DNA of 64,000 nt from positions 1-64,000 of the forward strand of contig JAFIFT010000019.1 in assembly GCA_020831865.1 (NCBI GenBank), in the 5' to 3' direction. The notes beneath the pieces were generated by a model. The model worked only from the letters and a program-made list of their open reading frames with translations, did no database searches and had not been told where the DNA came from. Numbering within the stretch: position 1 is the first letter of the stretch; each line of letters opens with the position of its first letter. This stretch comes from Legionellaceae bacterium (GTDB lineage: Bacteria > Pseudomonadota > Gammaproteobacteria > Legionellales > Legionellaceae). Both the position numbers and the translations under genes were made by a program. Of the stretch, positions 57,354 through 64,000 are shown in pieces.

Positions 57354-57797
57354 ATGACGATAAAAGACCAAATTCTGGCTGATCTGAAAGACGCCATGCG
57401 TGCCCGCGATAAAAAGCGTTTGGAGGTATTGCGTCTGGTAAGTGCGGCTATCAAGCAAATTGAAGTTGACGAACGTATCATCGTAGATGATGCCCGCATG
57501 CTGCAAATTCTGGATAAAATGGCCAAACAGCGCAAAGAATCTATCAGCCAGTTCCAGAAAGCCGAGCGTCACGATCTGGTGGAACAGGAAGAATTTGAGT
57601 TACAGCTTATCAGTCACTACCTTCCCGCCCCTTTATCGGAAGCAGAGATAGACCGTCTGATTGCCTGCGCCGTAGAAGAGTCCAAGGCATCGGCCATGGC
57701 CGACATGGGAAAGGTGATGGCGCTCTTAAAGCCACAAATACAAGGCCGTGCCGATATGGCGATGGTCAGCCAGCGTATCAAAAATAAACTACAGTAA
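57354..57797 (+). CDS. yqeY: GatB/YqeY domain protein
   Basis: 147 residues of the YqeY family (IKDQILADLKDAMRARDKKRLEVLRL, FEKAERHDLVEQEE-type segment, YLPAPLSEAEIDRLI, MGKVMALLKPQIQGRADM). Related to the tail domain of the GatB amidotransferase subunit; role in tRNA metabolism is presumed but not established. Commonly placed between rpsU and dnaG. Confidence 0.95.
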   Translation: MTIKDQILADLKDAMRARDKKRLEVLRLVSAAIKQIEVDERIIVDDARMLQILDKMAKQRKESISQFQKAERHDLVEQEEFELQLISHYLPAPLSEAEIDRLIACAVEESKASAMADMGKVMALLKPQIQGRADMAMVSQRIKNKLQ

Positions 57798-57805
57798 CAC
57801 TGCCA

Positions 57806-59554
57806 ATGGCTGGATTAATTCCCCAAGCATTCATTGATGAATTGATTCAGCGCAGCGATATCGTCGAATTTATTGACAGCCATATCCCTCTGAAAAAACA
57901 AGGCAATGCCTATGTTGCCTGTTGTCCCTTTCATAATGAAAAAACCCCTTCGTTCAACGTCGTAGCCAAAAAGCAATTCTACCACTGCTTTGGCTGCAGC
58001 AGCTCCGGGAATGTGATTGGCTTTGCCATGGCTTATCTCAATCTGGGCTTTGTTGATGCCATTGAGCTTTTAGCGGCGCGCCTGGGAATGGAGGTGCCAC
58101 GCAGCACGGAAGATGGCGCCAAACGGCGTGCAACCGGCAGTCTCTACCAACTGCTGGAAGAGGTCAGCCTCTTTTACCGTGCACAATTAAAGCAATACCC
58201 ACCCGCCATTGACTACCTAAAGCAACGCGGCATACGCGGTGATATTGCCAAAACCTATGAGTTAGGCTACGCTCCGGACGGATGGCACGTCCTTGAAAAG
58301 CAGTTTAAGGGCTTTGTCAAACCTTTAATTGACAGCGGCATGCTAATCCATAAAGAAGATGGGAAATGCTACGATCGCTACCGGGGACGCATCATCTTCC
58401 CGATTCGTGACCGTAATGGTCGCCTGATTGGCTTTGGTGGCCGGGCGTTGCTGGCCGAACAAAAACCCAAGTACTTAAACTCGCCAGAAACCGCTATCTT
58501 TCAGAAAAACCGTGAATTATACGGTCTCTATCCCCTCTTGCAGCATAACCCGGATGTCACATCACTGATCGTCGTTGAAGGCTATATGGATGTCATTGCC
58601 CTGGCCCAGCACGGCATCCCCAATGCGGTTGCTGCCCTGGGAACCGCTACCAGCACCTACCATATTCAATTACTGGCGCGCTATTGCAAACGGATCATTT
58701 TTTGTTTTGATGGCGACAATGCCGGCCAGCAGGCTGCCTGGCGTGCCCTCGAACAAACACTGCCGCAGATGCATCAGGGCATAGATGCCCGTTTTGTGTT
58801 TCTCCCCCAAGGCTATGATCCGGACAGTTATGTACAGGAATACGGCCGAGACGCACTCCTGCGCTACTTTGACGATGCCAGCTCGCTTGACCAATTCCTG
58901 TTTCAGCAGCTAAGCCAGTCCATCGATACCCATTCTCTCGCCGGCAAGACACAACTGCTGAATGCCCTGCAACCCTATCTGCAAAAACTAAACGATAGCC
59001 CCTTTAAAACACTGCTTTTGGAAGAATTAGCGCGCCGTACGCGAATTGAACAGCACCGCATTCGACAATGGACACAAGCAGCGCAAACCAGCAATACCCC
59101 CTCGGTGGTCAGTCGCCCCTTCATTCAACGCACCCCCTTGCGTCTGGCTGTAGCCTTGCTCATTCAATACCCGGAACTGGCCCTACCCCTGCTGGAACCC
59201 ATCAATCTCAGTCTTTTTGATAATACTGAACACAAGATCCTGAAGGAAGTCATTGTCTATATCAAAGCCCATCCCCACTGCTCTACGGCGATGATTCTCG
59301 AGCATTGGCGCAATGATAATTTAAGCGCTTCCTTGCACAAGCTCGCGGCCTGGGATCATCTGATACCGGAACAAACCGTTAGCGAAGAACTGCATGAAAT
59401 CTTGAAATTTTTGCAGCGTCAGCGTCTTGAAGTCCGCATTAGCGAGTTATTAACGCAATCGCGCCAGCAGCAACTCGCCCCAGAAGAGAAGCAGGAACTG
59501 CAACACTTATTACGATTAAAAGCCGGTTTGTCTGACCAGGGGACGGACGAATAA
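57806..59554 (+). CDS. dnaG: DNA primase
   Basis: 582 residues. The N-terminal CHC2 zinc finger (CCPFHNEKTPSF ... FYHCFGCSSSGN) precedes the TOPRIM catalytic core (LIVVEGYMDVIALAQ, CFDGDNAGQQAAWRAL) and the EGYMD/ PKYLNSPET signature region; the C-terminal helicase-binding domain begins around residue 430. It synthesises RNA primers for DNA replication. The start at 57806 is an ATG 8 bp after yqeY. Confidence 0.97.
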   Translation: MAGLIPQAFIDELIQRSDIVEFIDSHIPLKKQGNAYVACCPFHNEKTPSFNVVAKKQFYHCFGCSSSGNVIGFAMAYLNLGFVDAIELLAARLGMEVPRSTEDGAKRRATGSLYQLLEEVSLFYRAQLKQYPPAIDYLKQRGIRGDIAKTYELGYAPDGWHVLEKQFKGFVKPLIDSGMLIHKEDGKCYDRYRGRIIFPIRDRNGRLIGFGGRALLAEQKPKYLNSPETAIFQKNRELYGLYPLLQHNPDVTSLIVVEGYMDVIALAQHGIPNAVAALGTATSTYHIQLLARYCKRIIFCFDGDNAGQQAAWRALEQTLPQMHQGIDARFVFLPQGYDPDSYVQEYGRDALLRYFDDASSLDQFLFQQLSQSIDTHSLAGKTQLLNALQPYLQKLNDSPFKTLLLEELARRTRIEQHRIRQWTQAAQTSNTPSVVSRPFIQRTPLRLAVALLIQYPELALPLLEPINLSLFDNTEHKILKEVIVYIKAHPHCSTAMILEHWRNDNLSASLHKLAAWDHLIPEQTVSEELHEILKFLQRQRLEVRISELLTQSRQQQLAPEEKQELQHLLRLKAGLSDQGTDE

Positions 59555-59619
59555 TGGTCAGAATATGTAACAAGACTGGCATGTTCAAATAAACAGGTTT
59601 ATAATCGGTATATTTTGCG

Positions 59620-59647
59620 TTGTTACGGCAATATAGACTCGTATAAT
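59620..59647 (+). promoter_or_regulatory. Internal promoter of rpoD with flanking inverted repeat
   Basis: TTGTTA (59620-59625) and TATAAT (59642-59647) are 16 nt apart, 55 bp before the rpoD ATG. The -35 overlaps the left arm of an 11-bp perfect inverted repeat (TGTTACGGCAA at 59621-59631, TTGCCGTAACA at 59656-59666) that frames the -10 and start site. Confidence 0.7.
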
Positions 59648-59702
59648 CAACTGATTTGCCGTAACAGTAAGTTTAATTCATCATTAAAGTAGTGCCAAAC
59701 CC

Positions 59703-61583
59703 ATGAATGATCAAGATCAACAACGTTCGCAAATCGCTCAGGTCATCAGCCTGGGACGGGATCAAGGCTACCTTTTGTATTCCCAGATTAATGACATGAT
59801 GACCGATGTCGTCGGTACGGAAACCTATGAGGTGTTCATCAATATGCTGGAAGAGATGAACATCAAAGTTTTTGAGCATCCGCCCAGTGAAGATGAGCTG
59901 GCGTTGCTGGGCAACACGGAAGAGGCACCTGATGATTTGGAAGAAGCAGCGGCGGTGCTCGCATCGGTGGATAAGGAAACCGGTCGAACCACCGATCCGG
60001 TGCGCATGTATATGCGGGAAATGGGTACAGTTGAATTACTGACCCGCGAAGGCGAAATCAAGATTGCCAAGCGTATTGAAGAAGGCATTTATCAGGTACT
60101 AAAATCACTGGCACACTATCCGGAAACGATTCTACTGGTTCTCGACGATTATGAGCAGGTCATTGCTGAAGAAATGCGTCTGAGTGATATTATCAGTGGC
60201 TTTACCGATACAGACGAGGAGGCCGTCGCCCCCCCTTCCTCTATCGGCTCCATGCTGGATGAGGATGATAATGAGGAAACCACCGCCAGTGCCTCCTCGG
60301 ATGACGATGACGATGACGATGACGACGGGGATGGCAGTATTGATGCGGCTGATGAAGGTCCGAATCCGGAGCAGGCCAAAGCCTATTTTGATGACTTGCG
60401 TGAAAAATACTATACCGCCATGAAAGTGATGCAGCAATACGGGCGCACCCATACCGAAACCCTGGTAGCCCTGGCGCTGATGACCGAATCCTTTCTCAAG
60501 CTGAAATTGACCTCACGCGCGCTCGATAAACTCACCCGACATTTTCGCCAGCTGCGCAACCATATCCGCGAGTTCGAACGCAGTATTATGCGAATCTGTA
60601 TCGAAAAAGCCCGTATTCCGCGCAAACTCTTCATCGAAACCTTCCCCGGACATGAAAGCGATACCGTCTGGCTGGAGCAATTGGTTAAAAAATACACTAA
60701 AAAACTCGATCTGGAGCGCCTGAACGAGAATCGGGAAGATATTTTAAATCTGCAGTCACGCCTTGCCGAATTTGAGCAGGAGTATGGCCTCAAGATTAGT
60801 GAAATCAAAGACATCAATCGTAAGATGTCCATTGGTGAAGCAAAAGCACGCCGCGCCAAGAAAGAAATGGTCGAAGCCAACCTGCGTCTGGTGATTTCTA
60901 TTGCTAAAAAGTATACCAATCGTGGTTTGCAATTTCTTGACCTGATTCAGGAAGGTAATATTGGTTTGATGAAGGCGGTTGATAAATTTGAATATCGCCG
61001 GGGTTATAAATTTTCCACCTATGCAACCTGGTGGATTCGACAGGCCATTACCCGTTCTATTGCCGATCAGGCACGCACCATCCGTATTCCGGTACATATG
61101 ATTGAAACGATTAATAAAATTAATCGTCTGTCTCGCGAAACCCTGCAAAAAACCGGACGGGAAGCCACGCCGGAAGAACTGGCTGAAAAAATGGATCTGA
61201 GTGAAGATAAAATCCGCAAAGTCTTGAAAATAGCCAAGGAACCCATTTCCATGGAAACACCGGTTGGCGATGATGATGACTCGCATTTGGGCGATTTTAT
61301 CGAAGATGGGACCATGGATCTGCCGGTTGATACGGCTATCATGAAAGGACTTCGGGAAGCCACCATGGAAATTTTATCCACGCTGACCCCACGTGAAGCA
61401 AAAGTTCTGCGGATGCGCTTTGGTATTGAAATGAATACCGACCACACCCTGGAAGAAGTGGGCAAACAATTTGATGTCACCCGCGAGCGTATCCGTCAGA
61501 TTGAAGCCAAGGCACTCCGTAAACTGCGACACCCCTCGCGCTCAGAAAAGTTGCGCAGCTTCCTGGAGGGAGATGACGATTAA
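59703..61583 (+). CDS. rpoD: RNA polymerase sigma factor RpoD (sigma-70)
   Basis: 626 residues. Region 1.1 ([18 protein letters not shown]), region 1.2 ([24 protein letters not shown]), non-conserved insert with a run of Asp/Ser residues (about 200-215), regions 2.1-2.4 ([51 protein letters not shown]), region 3 and region 4.2 ([28 protein letters not shown]). Closes the rpsU operon, with its own upstream promoter. Confidence 0.98.
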   Translation: MNDQDQQRSQIAQVISLGRDQGYLLYSQINDMMTDVVGTETYEVFINMLEEMNIKVFEHPPSEDELALLGNTEEAPDDLEEAAAVLASVDKETGRTTDPVRMYMREMGTVELLTREGEIKIAKRIEEGIYQVLKSLAHYPETILLVLDDYEQVIAEEMRLSDIISGFTDTDEEAVAPPSSIGSMLDEDDNEETTASASSDDDDDDDDDGDGSIDAADEGPNPEQAKAYFDDLREKYYTAMKVMQQYGRTHTETLVALALMTESFLKLKLTSRALDKLTRHFRQLRNHIREFERSIMRICIEKARIPRKLFIETFPGHESDTVWLEQLVKKYTKKLDLERLNENREDILNLQSRLAEFEQEYGLKISEIKDINRKMSIGEAKARRAKKEMVEANLRLVISIAKKYTNRGLQFLDLIQEGNIGLMKAVDKFEYRRGYKFSTYATWWIRQAITRSIADQARTIRIPVHMIETINKINRLSRETLQKTGREATPEELAEKMDLSEDKIRKVLKIAKEPISMETPVGDDDDSHLGDFIEDGTMDLPVDTAIMKGLREATMEILSTLTPREAKVLRMRFGIEMNTDHTLEEVGKQFDVTRERIRQIEAKALRKLRHPSRSEKLRSFLEGDDD

Positions 61584-61590
61584 CCCCCCT

Positions 61591-61618
61591 TGCGCGCGCC
61601 CTTTGGTGGGCGCGCGCA
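61591..61618 (+). terminator. Strong GC hairpin after rpoD
   Basis: A perfect 11-bp stem TGCGCGCGCCC/GGGCGCGCGCA with a 6-nt loop starts 8 bp past the rpoD stop. No T-run follows, so it is either a factor-assisted terminator or a 3' stabilising hairpin. Confidence 0.6.
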
Positions 61619-61750
61619 GGCCGCATAATCGCCGTTGTCAAGCTCTATTAATATCCGTGTCGTCAATAAGCCAATCACCCAACGAACAGCCCAAAACGGC
61701 TTGGTGTTCCCCGACTGAAAGGAAAGCAGAGCCCAATTTTCCTATCGGGG

Positions 61751-62848
61751 CTATTCAGGCTCAGAGTCCTCAGCAAGAATAGGTGACTCGGCAAAGTGAC
61801 AATTGATGAACGATGTAAGCTTGGGCCATATTAACTCTGGTTTTAAGTCCTTAAACAGCTCCAATGCCGCATCCTTGTAAAGGTACTCAGGAGTATCGAC
61901 GTATATTTCAGGCTTAAAGTCACTCAGATGCACAGCAGAATGGTAGAAATCATCTTCAAACGTAGACCAGTCGTGTTTACGAATCCAGGGGGAAAAAATG
62001 GTAAAGGAAGGCTTGTTCAAAGCTTTTGCTATGTGGATGCCTCCCCCTTCATTACCAATAATGGCATCACAATGATTCATAATGATAATAAAGGTCCTTA
62101 AGTCATAATCAGACAAGGCAAAAAATATATTTTTTTTAGCCTCATCATGACATAACTGATACAGCTTATGTGCTATCTCCCTTTGCTGGGGCAAGAAATT
62201 AAATAAAATATTTACGTTGACCTGACGTGCTATCTGATTGACCAACCTTGCCATATACTCCAGAGGATAGGTTTTTAACGGGCAACTCCCCACAATATTG
62301 AGCATGAGATTTTTCCTGGCCGGAATATTGTGTTTGGCAAATAAAAAAGCAGCCTTTTGCTTTTCCTGCTCAGAAAGATATATCTTGGGATAACGGTCAG
62401 GCAATAGGTGATTTAAGAAGGGCTGAATGAGAAGCAGCTTTAAATCGATCATGCGCCCCGGCGGCGTCACAGTTACCGATTCCCTGGGAATATTATCGGT
62501 GTAGAGAAACGCCCTGTATTTTTTTTTATATGAGATACGGCGTTTTGCTCCGCAGAGCAAAACAATTAGCCAGCTCTCCAGTTTCGTATACGCGTCAACG
62601 ACCACATCATATTGTTGACGCCGGATGTGCCAGGCAAATTTTAAAAAGGACCATACGCTTGCCCTATGCTCTGGACGGATGGTAATTACCTGATTAATGT
62701 TAGGATTTCCATCAAGTACGGGCAAAGCTTCCTGGTTAATCACGTAATGGATGTCTGCGTTTGGCATTATTTTTTTTAAGTGGTTACCAATAACACTGCT
62801 GATAAGGACATCACCAATCTTTTTATGCTGTATCACCAATATTTTCAT
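61751..62848 (-). CDS. Family 9 glycosyltransferase (heptosyltransferase-like)
   Basis: 365 residues with the GT9 N-terminal motif ILVIQHKKIGDVLISSVIGNHL and the C-terminal CDAIIGNEGGGIHIAKALNKPSFTIFSP (ADP-heptose site in characterised members). LPS-core heptosyltransferases and related core transferases share this fold; the acceptor is not evident. Stands alone between rpoD and the porin, separate from the main polysaccharide region. The ATG at 62848 follows an AT-rich stretch. Confidence 0.88.
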   Translation of the reverse strand: MKILVIQHKKIGDVLISSVIGNHLKKIMPNADIHYVINQEALPVLDGNPNINQVITIRPEHRASVWSFLKFAWHIRRQQYDVVVDAYTKLESWLIVLLCGAKRRISYKKKYRAFLYTDNIPRESVTVTPPGRMIDLKLLLIQPFLNHLLPDRYPKIYLSEQEKQKAAFLFAKHNIPARKNLMLNIVGSCPLKTYPLEYMARLVNQIARQVNVNILFNFLPQQREIAHKLYQLCHDEAKKNIFFALSDYDLRTFIIIMNHCDAIIGNEGGGIHIAKALNKPSFTIFSPWIRKHDWSTFEDDFYHSAVHLSDFKPEIYVDTPEYLYKDAALELFKDLKPELIWPKLTSFINCHFAESPILAEDSEPE

Positions 62849-63222
62849 TTTTTAATCAAACATCGCCTGCAAAATAAAGACGCATTATGTCGGCAGTTCC
62901 TCTTTTTCACAAGCCTCATTTTTAAGATCACCAAGCTTAAATCAGTCAATCATATCGAGTCTTCTGATGTAAGCCGAAAAAAACCGGCGATTGGGTGCAA
63001 TTAACATGGAATGCTGGTAGCTGATAAGGCACGAGGGAAGCGTTAAAATTGCCTATAATACAGTGCAGCCCCCTCCCCAAACCACTTCATCGAAACAATG
63101 AGAGCATATGACACTTGCAGTCTACTGTGCACCGTAAATAGTCGGTAGACAAAAGATTTTTTAATGATAGAATGTAGAGGTTTTTATCAGGATTTATCAA
63201 ATTTTTCAGGGAGTAAAACCAC
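62849..63222. other. Divergent intergenic region between GT9 and porin genes
   Basis: 374 bp with no gene. It contains the porin promoter (63146-63173) and a TATAAT near 63054 that lacks an obvious -35. A 74-codon rightward frame at 62780-63004 shows no protein-like features. Confidence 0.5.
63146..63173 (+). promoter_or_regulatory. Sigma-70 promoter of the porin gene
   Basis: TAGACA (63146-63151) and TAGAAT (63168-63173) with a 16-nt AT-rich spacer, about 50 bp before the ATG. The ribosome site CAGGGAG is 9 nt before the start. Confidence 0.65.
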
Positions 63223-64000
63223 ATGTTTTTGCATTCAGGTCGTCAATCATCCGTTTTAGCGTTATTTTTAACCGCTTCATCTCTTTCTTTCGCAGGAACC
63301 ATGGGAACAGGGGATGACAGCACTGGTTGGTCTTTTAGTGTCACTCCCATTTATGGGGCGATAAGCGACTCTGCCATTGATAAAGCACCTTATGCGGTGT
63401 CGATAGACCCATCAAACAACATTGTCAGTAACGTCTCAAAAATTGATTCCCGCTGGGGATACTCCCTAAGCTTAGGCTACCTGTTTGGCCCGGAAAATAG
63501 CCATGATGTGGTATTAAGCTACACCAATCTTACGAACAAAGGCACCTCGCGTACCATTAACACCCAGCCTGATGATGTATTGATTAACCCAATCAGCCAA
63601 ATCCTCAAAAGCGAGTCCGGTGCTGCTGCGCTAACGAATATTGGCGGCCTGGAAATGTATGGTCCGGCAGAGGCAACTTTTAGCGGAAATTATAAATATC
63701 AAACCGCAGACTTAATCACGCACCGTTATTTTAAAAGCTCGTTCTTAAGCGGCGTACAGTTTTCCCGCTATTATGGGATAAAAGCCACCCAACTAAAAAA
63801 AGGATTTGTCGCCCAGTATCGCGGGATGGGCTATTCTTTTGATCCGGTTACTTTCGAAACCACTTTAGAACCACTTGACGATAACATCAATTATCAGGCG
63901 AAATATTATGGTATAGGCCCACGCATAGGAATGGGAGCCAACTGGGCTTTGACGCATCATATTAGTTTAATAGGGGACGTGTCAGCTGCATTACTAGGTG
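63223..64000 (+). CDS. Legionella-type major outer membrane porin, N-terminal part
   Basis: Runs off the right edge after 259 codons. Signal peptide (SVLALFLTASSLSFA), then GTMGTGDDSTGWSFSVTPIYG and a series of amphipathic strands (YSLSLGYLFGPENSHDVVLSYTNL, FLSGVQFSRYYGIKATQLK, YGIGPRIGMGANWALTHHIS). These match the Legionella OMP (MOMP/Lpg1974-type) beta-barrel family, which serves as the main porin and, in L. pneumophila, binds complement C3. The rest of the barrel lies outside the window. Confidence 0.88.
   Translation, partial: MFLHSGRQSSVLALFLTASSLSFAGTMGTGDDSTGWSFSVTPIYGAISDSAIDKAPYAVSIDPSNNIVSNVSKIDSRWGYSLSLGYLFGPENSHDVVLSYTNLTNKGTSRTINTQPDDVLINPISQILKSESGAAALTNIGGLEMYGPAEATFSGNYKYQTADLITHRYFKSSFLSGVQFSRYYGIKATQLKKGFVAQYRGMGYSFDPVTFETTLEPLDDNINYQAKYYGIGPRIGMGANWALTHHISLIGDVSAALLG

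Overview
The window looks like chromosomal DNA of a gammaproteobacterium of the order Legionellales, most likely a Legionella-type species. Evidence: a leftward block tRNA-Pro/Arg/His/Leu - tig - clpP - clpX - lon - hupB - tRNA-Val/Asp - ppiD, the rpsU-yqeY-dnaG-rpoD operon, a Legionella-type major outer membrane porin running off the right edge, and a surface protein with a Legionella collagen-like (DUF1566/Lcl_C-type) C-terminal domain. Species cannot be named from the sequence.

Layout. 1-0.75 kb: fragmentary unknowns. 0.8-10.4 kb: protein quality-control genes (PpiD, HU, Lon, ClpX, ClpP, trigger factor) plus six tRNAs, all leftward. 10.7-12 kb: a tyrosine recombinase. 12-47 kb: a large surface-polysaccharide region. 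It holds (a) WbpL-like initiating transferase, a sugar-nucleotide reductase and ManC, then pgi; (b) an enterobacterial-common-antigen-like block wzz-rmlB-rmlA-wecD-wecE-wzxE-GT-GT (dTDP-Fuc4NAc synthesis and export); (c) an EpsG-like polymerase and an SDR on the + strand; (d) a GT4, a heparinase-like protein, a flippase, a GT-B-like protein and a Wzy-like polymerase; (e) a pseudaminic-acid-type pathway pseI-H-G, SDR, SpsF/aldo-keto-reductase fusion, pseC, pseB; and (f) wecC-wecB-wzz (UDP-ManNAcA). Blocks (b) and (f) together reproduce the gene order of the E. coli wec operon, split by about 18 kb of nonulosonic-acid and O-antigen genes.

47-56.9 kb is accessory: a coiled-coil protein, a decayed group II intron, a heptanucleotide repeat, a beta-barrel protein followed by a secreted DUF1566 protein whose last ~25 variable codons bear the signature of a diversity-generating retroelement (DGR) variable region, a perfect hairpin at its stop codon, an internally deleted IS3-family element directly downstream, a secretin-N-domain-like protein, two small unknowns and a secreted adenosine deaminase. 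57-61.6 kb is the housekeeping rpsU operon, with a clear sigma-70 promoter and a second rpoD promoter framed by an 11-bp inverted repeat. A family 9 glycosyltransferase and the porin end the window.

The most interesting system is the apparently orphan DGR target at 50.8-52.4 kb. No DGR reverse transcriptase or template repeat is visible in this window. The only RT here is a group II intron remnant.
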